NCBI GenBank assembly: GCA_013398955.1
Contig: VWPU01004175.1
Location: forward strand, 1-64,000
DNA: 64,000 nt
Reading direction: 5' to 3'
Origin: Callaeas wilsoni
Lineage: Eukaryota; Chordata; Aves; Passeriformes; Callaeidae
In this document: positions 33,168 to 46,800 of the stretch, one piece after another
Layout: each line of letters starts with the position of its first letter
How positions within the stretch are numbered: the first letter of the stretch is position 1
Made by a program: the position numbers and the translations under genes
The notes under the pieces: model-generated
Told to the model about the DNA's origin: nothing
The model's input: the letters and a program-made list of their open reading frames with translations, nothing else
Databases searched by the model: none

Positions 33168-36100
33168 AAGTACCTTAGGTAAATTCAGTTTAGAAATTTC
33201 TGATTTTGAATATGTCTCTACATTTAGGCACTGTTTTGGGTAAAAACCAATCCTTGGGGGCAATTGTGCTTCGATTTTATCCAAAAGATGAAGATATTCT
33301 AGCTTCTGTTAGAGTGTGAAAAATAGTTTCTGATTTTTCAAAAGTACTGCTTTTTCTCTTATGCAATCTCAAATCTGAAGGAAAAGGTTCCTTTGCTTTC
33401 TTCTTTCCACACAAAATGGTGAAAAGCAGTTTTTCCATTTTCTCATGACAGTAATAAATGTATTCTCCTTAAAAATTTACTCTTGGGACAATTAAAAAAT
33501 TTTAGATGTTCTCTTGTCTCCTCAAATATTTGAATTCAAAAAGCTCAGATACCTTGTGATTTAACAAGGTAGCATTTTACGAAGTCGTGAAACATTTAAG
33601 TGCACATTTCTCTAGAAAATTCCAGAATTACTTCACATCACTGCAGTGACAAGACTTGAGAGTCACAAAGCTGGCTGGTGTTTGTTTTGGTGCGAATGTG
33701 TACACAACCCACACTGGATGCTTCTGCACGAGCATGACAGCTGATCAGAATTGTCACTGCAAACATTTTGCTGTGAGGAAAGTAGAAGAAGAGTGAACTT
33801 TGAGAGGGAAAAAAGGATAGATAAAGTTTTGGCTTTACTTCTGATGGACTAAAGGTAAAAATATTGCTATAGTTTACCACAAAAAAGTTAGCTCAAGTTA
33901 ATCTGTTTGCATCAACTAGGAAAAAGGATAAGTAGTTATATCTTGAGCCATAGTGGCTATTATATACATCCCTGAACAGAAGTGTAATAGTCACGTCCTT
34001 TAATCCACTCTGTCTAGGCCTCAATATAGACTCAATATAGCTGTAGCATTAAAATGGTGTCTTTAACATTAAAATTAAACCTCTGTTGAGAAAGAGATGA
34101 ATTTTTCCATCTTGTTTCTTCTATATACTTTTTTTTTCTCTACATAATCCCTTAAAAACATTTGTTGCTATTTGAACAAATATAGAAAATACAATTCAAA
34201 CAGTGAGTCCTTGGTGTTTTCATAACTATTGCTCTAGGAAACTTGTACCTTCTGAACCATTTCGGCATCCATCCGATTCACAGAATAGTGCAGAACAGGC
34301 TTTCTGAGGGAGGCATCCTGCCGTTGGCAACTCTCCAGGCCTCGTCAATGAAATACTAATTTCAAATAAATTTAATTACCCCTTTTAGTGTTTTGGCTTT
34401 TGCTTAATTTGTATAAATAATTTGGGCATCTAATTAGCTCTCACTTTGTATCACATAAAATAATTGGGACTGCTTTGTCAGGCAAAATCTTCCTTTCAAA
34501 ATGAATTACTCAAATGCAAGTCCTTGCTCTTAGTTCAGGAATTACATCACTTCCAGCTTCATAATCTCTTTTTCTGAAGCTGTCTGATGTTGATCAGTAT
34601 GGACGCCTCCTCCTCTGCTGCTGGATACAGACACCATTGACTTACTAATATCTCAACAGTATTGCAATCCAGCTTCAGCTTTCCTAGGTTTTTGCTTCAC
34701 CACTGCAGCACCTCAGTACCTCTCAATCTATAATGCACTTTTTCTGGAAGCTGTATGTTCTACAAAGTAGAGAAGGGAAAAAGTGAGAGGAAGCATATAT
34801 GATATATTCCTTTGAAATTTGAATATTATGTTAGCTGAAGAAGAGTAGATCAGGTGAAATGAATGGAGAATTGTTTCTTCCTGTGTAACTCAGCTTCTTC
34901 AGTTAAAGATGCTTGCAGATGTACAGGTAAAGAGCATGTGGACTCATTCTAGGAAGATCTAGGAATTCAGAGCTCATGCAGATGTTGAGAAACTGTTGAG
35001 ATGAGCAGTGGCCTTGGGCCCCCTAGCAGAGGTTGGGCATACAGGACTCAAGCTGTTTTAAAGAGCCTTCCTGGGGACTTGTCAGGACACTGAAGAATTT
35101 ATTATGCCTAGGAAAATCACTGAGATGCAGACACATATACTGAAGCAAAGACTTGTTTGAAAAGAATGTATCTGTGGGGAGAAAATGCTGCTTCATTTTT
35201 TTTTCAGTTTAGGAATAATTCAGCTGACATCAGTGTTCAGTTTTGTTTGAGATTCCATATTTAAGAATTCACGAGACCTCCAGGATACCCAGCCTCCTAG
35301 AACAACATCTGGAGACCTAGGTAGAATGTCCCAGAACATCCGAAATTAGCCAAGAAACCTTGGGGATGCTAAAGTTGCTTAGCTGCCTTTAGGCAAGTGA
35401 AACAAGACCTGGAGATTTCTCTGTTTAAAAAAGTGATCTTAGTTTATTGTCTAGTGAGGCATCACTTTCTGGACCTTGAAACTGTTTTTATTTTTCCTCT
35501 GGGAATCTTATAAGGAGAACTTTAGACAGATCTACTTTCAGGGTTTGACTAACCCTGAGTCTTATTATGGTGAAAGCCAGAAAATGTTTTCCCTATCATG
35601 GCTTCCAGTTTCTTTTTCACAAAGGCATTTTTGGCAGAATAAGTATTGTTTCATATCTACCTGATCTGCTCATCCTGAATGGTAGTAGATATCTATTTCT
35701 ATCAAGAGAAACCAAAAGAGTGGGATTCTTGCAAATAAATGGAAGGGATCCAGACACTGTTCAATTACTTTATTATGCAGTCATTAGACTCAAACACAGA
35801 AATAAACTAGCATCCCAAAAGCAGAATTATTAGGAGGAAAGCGTTGCTATTACCACCTCCTCACTGGATGAGATTCTTATATCTGTTTTACACTTGAAGC
35901 TTTATTGGTTACTGTAAAGAAATAAAAATTAATTGTGACTTTTTCTTTCAGAACGAACAACTTCGCTGTCAAACTGCCTCCATTTTGAAAGCCCTGCCTT
36001 AATGGAATGATTCTTTATAGAGAAGTAAACAAATGACAAAGTTTACATGGTGGCAGTGAAAACTATTAACATACTGGAAGCAGGTACAAACTGCATCTCT

Positions 36101-38879
36101 CATATAACAATGAAGGAGTCATCATTGTTTCAGAAATACAAAGATGATGGTTACTATTGCCAGACTTTTGAGTAACATTTGTCGGCAGAAGACAGGCATA
36201 AAGAGCAATAAAAATTTAGTAGGGCTAGTATGTGACTGTGCAGTAACCTATCACTTGGTATCATCCTGTGGAAAAACAAACCTAAATGAGAATATAGGAA
36301 CACAGCACAGGGAATGCACCAGAATCAAACGTATTTCTGAAAGTGGTTTGAGCCAAATACTGCACTGTGGGTTAGAAAATGCCTGTGCTTGGCAATTAAG
36401 AGATAAAATAGCCATGGTAAAAATTTTGGTAATCCTAGACCATTATCATCTGTCTTATATATAACCAAAGTTAATATTCCCTAGATATTTTTATCCTAGG
36501 CAATGGAAACATGGATACTCTCAGAGTACGAGAAGCTAGAGAAATGTCAGCATTCATTCAATTCCTACAGTCCTTTAAAGAGATTGGCGTGTTGCTGTGT
36601 GAGATACTGAAATACTGTCACATATTATAATCTACGAATTTTTGCCCAGTCTCACCCACTGAATCCTTCATATTACAATTCCCACATCTTTTCAATATTG
36701 AGAACATTATAGTTCATCACAGAGGTTTTTACAGATTAGCTTCCCCTGTATATTTTCCAGAATGCGCTCCCACAATGAATAAACTTTCTGATTCCTTCCC
36801 TATGTAATATTCTAAAGGAGACTTTGAGGTTACTACAGATCTCCTGGTCCTGTGATACATAAGACTATCAAGTCTGCAGTCATTCCTAGAAATCATTCTT
36901 TAGTATACTTTATGTGTCACAAAAGAACCATCTCTTCATGTGCAATGTTGTGGCCCTTCCGTACTCCTGAAAAACCCACTCTTCTTATCTGACCTTGTTC
37001 TGGGTGGCCTTTCTTTTCTTTCCCATATGTATTCTTCCTTCACAGCTTTAATGTAGTGGTCTTGGAGAATTCCTGCTACAATATTTATACGAAAACTAAC
37101 TCCATAAGTGATGAGATGTTGAAATTTTTATAAAATTTAACTCAATTCTGTGAATGCACAACATCAAATAACCTGCAATTCTAACTTCATGTGAAGTAAC
37201 AAGTGCTACAGTAAAATGTATAGGTACTCAATGGGAGGATTCAGACAAATAAAAAAAGTTTAGCTTAATACTGAATTAAATCCATGGAGGGCTTTGTGAA
37301 CCATGCTAGCTTTCAAAACAGTGAAACGGTCTCTTTTTCATCTGAAAGGTCTTTTTTGGTTGTGCAGTTATATGGATTTGGTGGAATTTTTCTCAACTAT
37401 ATAGAAAAAATTTCAGTCTGTTTAAAAGAATAAGATTATATTTAAGTTTTCATCTTTCCAGATCTTGATCAAAACATAAAAAGAAAAACATTACAAAATA
37501 AAGAGCATGGACTCTTTCAGTGTCTATAATCTAAAGCTCCTGATATTTTTATGACAACCTTCAAAAATTTATGCATAGGAAAAATGTGGAAAGCATAGAT
37601 GACATCCAAAATGTTCCAAAGTAAATGTGTCACTGTAGTAAATGAAAGATTTCCACTGCCTTTAAGGTTTTAATATTAAATGCTTAATGCAAAATCCTCA
37701 ACATCTGGTCTCAAACTATATAAGTTTCAGAATTCACAGGCCTTTCAGAAAAATAAAAAGAAACTCCGCATCCTCTCAATTGTCACCTTACAAAATAGCA
37801 TTGACACCTTAAGGATGGTCTTTTGTTTGATTCCGTGGTAAAATATTTTGATTATGTTAGAAGAAGGTGCCACAGAAGTAAAATGTATTATTCTCACTAA
37901 AACCCCTATACTTTCCTTTTAGAATGGTATAAAGGCAACATGACCTATAGGGCATTGCTAAGGCATTGCAAAGTGTCATGGATATTTTGGGAATCATTGT
38001 CTGCTTTACAAGGTATTATATATTTGCCTCTTACTTTCAAGATTTCTTCTTTAATTAAATTGTAAACTCCCCAGTATTTCACTGTTAAGAGCTAACCCAG
38101 TGTAAGTAAAGTATCTTTATAAAGCTGAATTCTCTGTAAAGAATATAAAGCTACAGCATTTTTTCCTGTTTGGTTTGATTATGACTAGATAATTAAATTG
38201 AGATATTGCACATAGGACACATTATTTATTTATTGTGGAAAAATTTAATTTCATGCATGAGAAGTTGCTTCTTCCCCTTTTTGTCCACTTCTACATGTCT
38301 GACTAAAGCAGTAATTTTTTTGTGGGGAGATTTTTGGATAAGAGCCATTATTAAGGTCCCATACAGGTGGTTATTTTTACAGATACGATATGCATCACCG
38401 ATTATCTGTTGGAGTTAACCTGCTTGGCTTACAACATTTAATCCAAAAAAACCCTCTATTTACGGAGGAAACAAAACACTGGCACAAAGTTGTTCAGTGG
38501 ATGAAATGCTGTTCGTAGGAGATTGTCTCAGATTTGTGTCCACTTAAGCTGGAATTTTTCATTTCAATCTATGGTCTTATGCCAAATTGAACTACAATAT
38601 ATAACAAAAAATAACAATCAAGAAACTAGACCTACTGCTCATGTGAGACAGTCAGTAGACTCTGAAAAGGACAGGATGCCCTTCATCTTCTTATTTGCAA
38701 TACCTTAGCTGATTCAAACTAACAATAGTTTGAAGTCTGTAAGGACTGTAGGATTAGGACTACAATAAGAAGTTTGTTAAGTTTGTTTTGTTGGATTCAA
38801 AAGACTATAAAGTTCAGCTTTGCAAGAAACAGGTGGAATGAAAAATGGATTACATTTCTCTTGTGCTTTTACTATTTTC
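33168..38879. other. AT-rich unique DNA, no gene seen
   Basis: No gene or mobile element recognised. A short exact repeat CTCAATATAG occurs twice at 34020-34040. Frames of 106 codons (36144-36464) and shorter have no recognisable content. Confidence 0.5.
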
Positions 38880-38937
38880 TATCTGTCTGTCTATCTATCT
38901 ATCTGTCTATCTATCTATCTGTCTATCTACCTACCTC
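38880..38937. repeat. Tetranucleotide microsatellite (CTAT/CTGT)n
   Basis: About 14 units of CTAT interrupted by CTGT and ending in CTAC. Likely variable in length between individuals. Confidence 0.95.
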
Positions 38938-39665
38938 CTTTTTTTTTTTCTTTCAACAGATAGCATGCACTGAAATTTGCTAAGGAATTACCTAGACTCA
39001 CAGTGTAAAACACATGAAGTGATGAACAGCAATATTGTGTCTGGAGATAATAAATATAAAATTTATCTCATTTAGCTTTAGGCATGTAATAGTTCAACAT
39101 CACAATAAAGCCAGATCAGATATTTAATGAAGAGTAGGGAAACTGTTGCAGGGATTGTCATCTCATCTCAATTGTCCTCAAGATGTATGAATTTTTTTTT
39201 GATCACTTACAGAGGGGTACAGGATAGTTTGCTCAGATTCAGTGCACAGCTTTTGGGAACTAAAGTTAAATGCAATAAGTCCTTTGAGGCAACCAATAAT
39301 ATTTTTGTGTGAGAGATAAACCATTATTGAGTGAGGAAGTACAGAAAAGCTGTAATTTGCTTTGTAATTTCTGCATGAGGATCTGCCCTTGTAGTGCACA
39401 GACAACTGGAAAGGAGCCTATTTCAACAATTTAATTTAAGTTCAAAGCACTTATTTGAATCAGCTGAACTTTATCCCACACAATCTGAATTTCTTTTACA
39501 ATGAGGAAAGAAAGGAAGGATTGAAGGGGAATAGGGTAGATAGAAGAAAGGTCATTGTGGAACAAAAAGCAAAGAGTGAAAAACTCTGTAAGGTCAAAAA
39601 GTATGTCCAAAGTAGATTGGCGTATACCCCAAACAAACAAAAGCTATTGTTTCTCCTTCTTCACA

Positions 39666-39690
39666 CACCCCCCCCACCCCCATGTCCCCC
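39666..39690. repeat. C-rich tract
   Basis: Runs of 8, 5 and 5 C at 39668-39675, 39677-39681 and 39686-39690. The minus strand carries the matching G runs. Confidence 0.8.
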
Positions 39691-40670
39691 TGCAACTTAA
39701 AAAGAATCAACCAAACCACAACCATTTTTCTTGAATAAGACTTGGGAGAGAAACAGAACATTTAAAAACTTTAAGGAGTAGAGAACTGCTACATTACTTG
39801 TACTACTACACTTGTGAAGCATTATGCAGGGTTTCTGCATGGTTCTCCTGGGGGAGCTGAAGAGTTCAAACCCTCTGCACTGTATATTAAATGGAAGGGT
39901 TAGTTTGAAGCATTTGATGTATCTGTAAGAAACAGATTTCCTTGCTGTGCTTTTATGTTTGATGTGCAATGAAAGTGGTGAGAAGAGAATACAATCAATT
40001 GAAGAACTATGATATGAGCAAGGAAATTTTACATTAATTTTTCATTCAAATATGCACAAGGCAGAAAAAAAAGTTGGGAAAAATATCAAGGAGACACGAT
40101 AGTATTTACTCCATGAATGGAATAAATAGGAAAACTCAGTTTGGAGGAATTAAATCTTAAGGTATAGGACACAGCTGTGGCAGAGGAACGACAGCAAGAG
40201 ACATCATTCTGACATGTACGTACCCATACAGCTTAAGAAATGTTGTGAAGCAAATTCTTTCTGTAAAATGCTTTCAAAATGCCCATCATGACAATGACAA
40301 TTGAAAGACAGAGAGCTGTTCAACAAAAAGGGATAGTGATAAAGTACAACGAAGAATGATGACAGAAGAGGATGCAGAGAAACAAGAAACCCCGGGGAGG
40401 AGTAGGGAAGTAAATGGACAGACATATATTACAGCTGTAAGAAAACAGGAATTTAATTATTAGAATGATCTTTATGCTTTACAGATACTTTTTATCTCAC
40501 TCAGAAGTTATTGTGATTTTAAATTATTATTAGTTGTGTTTCAAAGTGATAAACATCACCCAAGAACTCGGACTAGCATAAGTGACCATCAGTGCCTCTG
40601 AGGCAGATTATTCAAGTTTACATGCAGTGGATGAGGACACAGGGAATGTTGTGTTGGGTGCAGGCGATTG

Positions 40671-40840
40671 AACTCTGGGACAGGTTGCCCAGACATCCGG
40701 TTTAAATGTTCATCCTTGGAGATGTTGAAAGCCTGACTGAGCAAAACTCTAAGAAATCACTCGAGTTGACCTTGCTTGAGCAGAGAAGTTGAACTGTACA
40801 GTTTTCAGAGGTCCAAGAAAGCCGTAACCATTCTGTGATC
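40671..40840 (+). mobile_element. CR1 LINE, 3' tail, plus orientation, diverged
   Basis: CTGGGACAGGTTGCCCAGAC, CATCCTTGGAGATGTTGAAA, GACCTTGCTTGAGCAGAG and the end AACCATTCTGTGATC match the last ~170 bp of CR1. Many substitutions show that it is old. Confidence 0.85.
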
Positions 40841-43800
40841 CTCTTAACATTCCACCGCATAAATGTGTGAAAGAAGCAGGGACTGCTAAAATCTGCCTTA
40901 GGATATTCGTTCTTTTTCCCTGTGATTTATTATGGAGCTTGGTATCATAATTAAGAACAGATAGACAGCTAATCATAGTTGTGCTTTGTTCCGTAGATTT
41001 TTTTTTTCAAAAGAAATAAAAAATGTAACCTGTATTGAAGCTGTCACAAATTATACTACTTTTATGCAAGATTACAGTCGCCTATTGAAAACATGGTAAG
41101 ACATTGTTTTCAATCATTTTTCTGAGTTCTTAAATATGAGGATATTGTTCATATCACATGAATATATAGTTATTGTTTCCTTCTGAGATGATATGTCACA
41201 TCATAGTTTTTACTGTTCGCAAGGTATTAATTTTTCTTCTCTGTTTTACTAGTTTTTGATTTGGATTTGAATTTTGAAAGGAAACCCACTGAGATATATG
41301 AACATATGAAGGAAATATGTCTAATTTATCATTTTGGGCCGATATTTAATTTCATATTGATTTTATTCATCTGATGCTTAGCTTTATTGTGTTCTCCTTT
41401 TCTTTCTTCAAAAGAAAAAGTTGCATATAAGAATATAGCTCATTTATTTTCCTAAATGTGTCCTGTGTTGCTCAAGTCTCCATCTTTTTCTTAAGATGCA
41501 GAAAAATACAATTCATGCGAGGGTGCTCTCATCAACAGAGATTGCTTTATTTCAGATGAACTTGCAACTGCATGTTTGATTAAGCAGCAGGTGGTGGCAT
41601 ATTTGTTGAAATGGACCTTTTGTGGCATTAATAAGGTGAACAGAGGTATCTATTCATTATGTGCAAGATAATGCCAGTTCACAGACACTGTTCAAATCCT
41701 GTCAGTCTCTGGTTTGGAATCAAACCTGCATAAGAAATACGGCTCAAGATATAAAGAGAGAAAAATGATGGTAGTTGGACCATTTTGCTTCTGCTAAGCA
41801 AACATAATCCACTGAGAGAATAGTTTTAATTCTTTGCCTTTTCCAATAATTATTCTATTTATCTTTGATGTGTTTTTTGAACAGTCATGCATGGACAATC
41901 CTCACCTCCTCCAGAGAATTGGAAAATGCAGTAAAAGAGCTGTGTGAATTAGGCCAGCCCTATATGAAAGAGATGAGATGGAGCTGTGCTGAATGTAACA
42001 GGCTCTGCTAAGATGCAGTGTGTCCTTGAGCACATTGTTAAAAAGAAAGAGTTTCTAGAAACAGAGTTGACATAGTTCTAGTTAGCTTAGAGAAATCCAA
42101 AGGGTTTGAATCTGTCTTCACCCTTCTGTGTACACTTGTTTATAAAAATATGTTTTTACCTAGGGTAGCCAGGCAGATATTTAGTGTAGTTACACGGTCG
42201 TTATCCAGATACCAGTTCTGTGCTGTACTGAAGGGCGTGAGTAGCCAAAAAGAGCATGAGTTAGGAAACTGCAGTTCTGTTTTTGTAACTATGATGTCCT
42301 GAATCTTTTGTCTTATTATCTTTTGTCTTAAATTATGTTATTTCTGATAACGCAGACTAGTTTCACTTGGCAAAAGATTGCTGGTAAAATGTGAATTTCA
42401 ATCTCCTTCTTACATACTAAGTATTCGTTTGTAGACATTGACAAAAATGCTCAGGAAAGAAAGGTTAGTATTCACAAAGTAATTTTGTTCTCATCAGATC
42501 TTAGCAATTTGTCTTTAGAAAGGCTGTGGGCTGGTCACAACAGAGTACAGACGTATACAAACAGCAACTGCGGTGATTTATGATATCCTTACCTCTAAAT
42601 ATTCTCTAAATGCACATTTTTTAAGATTTCCGTAGAAGCCCATAGGTATAAAGAGACACAGTTTTATTTGCGCATTAAAATAGATAGGAATGCCATGTAC
42701 TTTCTTGCCTATGACTCCACTGTGTTTGCCTGTACACCTTCTGAGAATAATCTTTGACCATGGTAATTTTTCCTAGTCTCCCTAACTTTTTAAGACATAC
42801 ATTTTAGTACTGCATCATATCATAGGGAACAGAGAGTAAAAGAGAAGTAAAGAAAATCCAAGAAACGTCTGAAGTTACGAGGGAGCTAAAGAGAATTTTT
42901 AGGGAGGTTAATTTTTTCACGATAAGAGCCAGGATAGCTAAAAAACCCACATCCCTCTAACCACTCTTGCAACTTTTGAGCCTGTGAGATGCAGACAGAT
43001 TATATATTTTGTGAAGTTAATGCAAACTTTTGAAAAAATATCATAATAATTGTATGCTGAATTAAGAAAAAAAAGGTACTTATTTGGCTTCTCTATGTCA
43101 TTCTTTTAATTTAGGGCTTATAATTTTAACACTGCTAGAGACTTGGTTATTTCAACAAATCAAGATTTTTTTTTTTTCATTAGTTTCCAATTGCCTTTTC
43201 TTTTTTACTGTTAGAGACTGTGAAATAGTGCTCATTAACAGGTCAATTATAATTCCATGCTAAGAGCTCATTTAACCTATGAAGGTCACAAGGCTTAGTT
43301 TAAAAATCAATAGTGAATATAAGATCGTGATAAAAACTACTAAATAAGAATTCTGAAATGAAACAGATTAGGTAAGCACAGTTTTTACATTTATAACCTT
43401 CATCCTTTGTGTGTTTTGCTTTTCTGAATGGTTGTAGGTCTTCTGCTACAAATATCTGCATTGACAAGTTTGCAAAACTTTCCAGTTTTCTATTATGTAA
43501 AGTCCTCAAAAGTCCAAAATTTGCATAGTATCAAGAATGGACAGAAGTGAAAGATGATTGATTTAGCTGTAATTCACAGAAGTTGGACTCACTCTAAAGA
43601 GTTGCATGGCCATGATCATTTATTAGAAAGTATAGAGCAAGTTCGTGCAGCCTAGCAATAATTAGAGTGTTTTTCTGAGCCTGTGATTTTGAAATTAGTG
43701 GGGTAGTCAGTGGAGCTCAACAAAAAGAAATTTTATTTTCATTAATTAACAGCACATGTCAAGAATAAGACAATTCATAGTGCTTTTGATATTTGCTATT

Positions 43801-46800
43801 TCTGCTGTCAAAAGCAGATTTTTGCTTGATTGTATCCTATTTTTCATTGAAAGCATTTCTATTGGCTAACTTTAATCTTTACCAGCAAAGTGAATTACAC
43901 TTGGGAATAGCTGGTGCAAAATAATACTCTTATAACATTCTTCCTCCTTTTTTCACCTGTTTTAAAATTATGAAGAGGACAGTCCTGCCAATAGAGAATC
44001 AGGCCCCATGAATCCTCTTCCTAGAAAAGAAAGTCTTTCATGAGAAAATAAAATCTGCCACTGGAGATAATTTTAAGTGTGCTAAGTGAATTCATTTTCT
44101 GATGGAAAGAAAAAAAAGAGAAAGAAGAAAATCATGCTATACAGGGATATTGTAGCAAGATTAGAATTTGTTTTTTGCTATTTATGCTTGTGGGTGCTGT
44201 GAGATTTTCAGAGAAGAGAGTATTACTGCTTACTAAAATAAGATAGAATATATAAAGAAAAGGAAAGCAGAGATTTTTTTTATAGGATTGCTTGTCTAGC
44301 TAAGGTTGTGTTTAACCCAGATAGAAGACTATCTTGGGATAAAACCAAGAATGTGTTTTTATTCATGTGCCAATAGATATCAATTATTCAGCATTTAAAA
44401 ATTCTCAAATAACATTAAGTTTGGAGCCCAAATAAGAAAAGCTTTAGAGCTCTAAGACTGAATTCAAATTAACAGCTTGATGTTTAGTTGTAAAATTCCA
44501 GAACAGGAAGCACCAGGATCTTGCTGATGCTGTAGGTAATATACTACCCTTTAATTCAGACTCAATTCAGATAATGAACAGATCAGAAGAGAAAATGAGA
44601 CTCATCATTTTGAGCTAGTCAAGCCTAATATTTTCCTCTGTTTTTTCATACCAGCCATTGTGAAAGGATTAGCAATCTGTCTTCAGAAGAAATTCAGGAC
44701 TAGAGAGACACCTGCCAAGGCAGGTAAGAAGTGAATTGCCAGCGGCTCTCTGGAGACAGGTACACACCTGGTCTTGTTAGTTCTGGTTCAAAGCAGGATT
44801 ATTAGCATCTCAATTTCCTGAGCACTACATTCAATCATATATTATTGAGAAAAGAAGAAAAGATGCAAATATGTAGATGGGTTTGAATCTCTTCCATGCT
44901 ACTTAGCAATACCAAAGAGCTGCATATAAACACAGAGTACAATTTAGAATAAGAAAATAAGGAGACAAATTTTCAAATAGCTGTTAATATGGAGAACAGA
45001 ATATACATTTATAAGACCCAGAAGTAGAGAATCAGAGCATGTACCAAGCTTGCAGCAGTAACAAGTTATATTTGGTCAAGTCTAAGGTTTGCTGAAATAC
45101 TTCTGAGGTAATGCAATTCCAGATGACAAGAATTAGTTGCTGATTTCCGATGTTCTTTAGTTTTTGTCCTTTTTATCCCCCGTTTATTATTTCTCTCCAA
45201 TGCTGAACATAGTTGTAGAAATACCTGGAATTTAATGAAAGTCAAGAAAGGAACTGTAAATTCGGTGAGCTGTTTGAAGTATATGTCTGTAAGTAAAGGA
45301 AACCATATTATCTCAAAGACTGTAATGTAAAAGTTTAAACATGTCAGGAATAGTATGCCATTCACTTTATCTAGTAAAACATGTACTAATGATTCTACAT
45401 AAATTGGATGCAGCCATTTTTTCACTGAGTGCTCCCTATCATGTAGGAAAAAAAAAAGGTCGTATTTATGTCTAGCGGAAAATAAAAAAGATTATGAAAA
45501 AAAATTTCACCATGATAATCCTCTAATTTTTTCTCTTCAGACTGAACTAATGGTGATACTGGTAGAAAAGGACCTTCTTCTTTTTATATATTTATATGTA
45601 TGAACATGTTTTACAGAAGCATTTAATAATATTAAGTGCTACGCAAACACAAAATTGAAAAATAGCCCAAGTGCCACCAAGATCAATACGAGGACAGAAG
45701 GACAAGGACAGAAAGAGCAGTGTACAGGTCAAGCAGGAACCAAAGTATTTAAAGTTTTGTGAATAAGCTTCATGTGTTAAAATCAAATAACTCCTCAGTT
45801 ACCAGAATAGAACAGGCCCGAGATGGCATAAACCACATAAACTCTTCAAACCACGCTCAATTGTTCTTTCCTGTTGAGGTAGTGTTTTTGGTCCATGATT
45901 TCTCAGGAAACCTTCCCAGTCATGTTCTACTCTTTGTTCACCTGAAAATTGTGAGAGGATTCTACAGTTAAATTTTAGGATACCTCTCTCTTAATAATCC
46001 TAAAATGTAGGGGACAGTACAAGTTTTGATTTGTCAGATTTGTGATATAATCCAGAAAGAATAATAGAATGAAAGAAATAATAGTCACCTGGAAGATACT
46101 GTTGTAGCTACTGGTTAGAGGATGAATAGGAATTTTGGAAATATGGTTTAGCTATAATATAACAGAATTTAGCTGTTCATGTTGATAGCACTTAATCACT
46201 AGCAGGCAGAGAGGAAAGATTTCTTTTAAAGTAGAAGTCAGATTTTCCTGGAATTCCTATATTGAATTTCTTGTTTGTTACTAACAAAAGGAAACTTTTA
46301 TTTTCATGATATGTATTGGTGGATCTTGTGGCTGAGGGCTGTAAAGAACTTTGAAAATGGAAGCAAGCAAACATCTGCCAGGAAAAAAAAAAAACCCAAA
46401 ACACCAAGAAGCAACCCCTAAAAACATAGAGTAATATTTGAATGTATTTTTCTTAAACTTTATGTTTTTTTTCACTTCTCCTTATTTTAAGTACATTTTT
46501 CAACCTATGTGACCATAAATGATAAATGATCAGGAAAAAGAAAAACCTATATGGTTTGGGACAAAGATCTTTTTCCAGAACCATAGGAACCTGAACACCT
46601 CATTTAGTCTCCTTCCTAGTGCTATCAAAAGCAGATTAAAAAATAGGAAAAAATTTACAAAAAAAAAAAAATGTTTCTATTGAAAAGAATGCCTTAAAAT
46701 ATTAAATGCTTTTAGTAACATAAAATCTTTCTTTATCTCAAATAGCTCATGAAGTATTTCAAATTTAACTTTTCATTGTGTCTGAAGGTTAAGCATTGTT

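Noticed and set aside
38880..38937. Regular tetranucleotide array, considered as a CRISPR-like repeat
   Set aside because: Units are 4 bp with no spacers; it is an ordinary microsatellite in a vertebrate genome.
41688..41705. B-box-like GTTCAAATCC, second occurrence
   Set aside because: No A box or cloverleaf; isolated match expected by chance.
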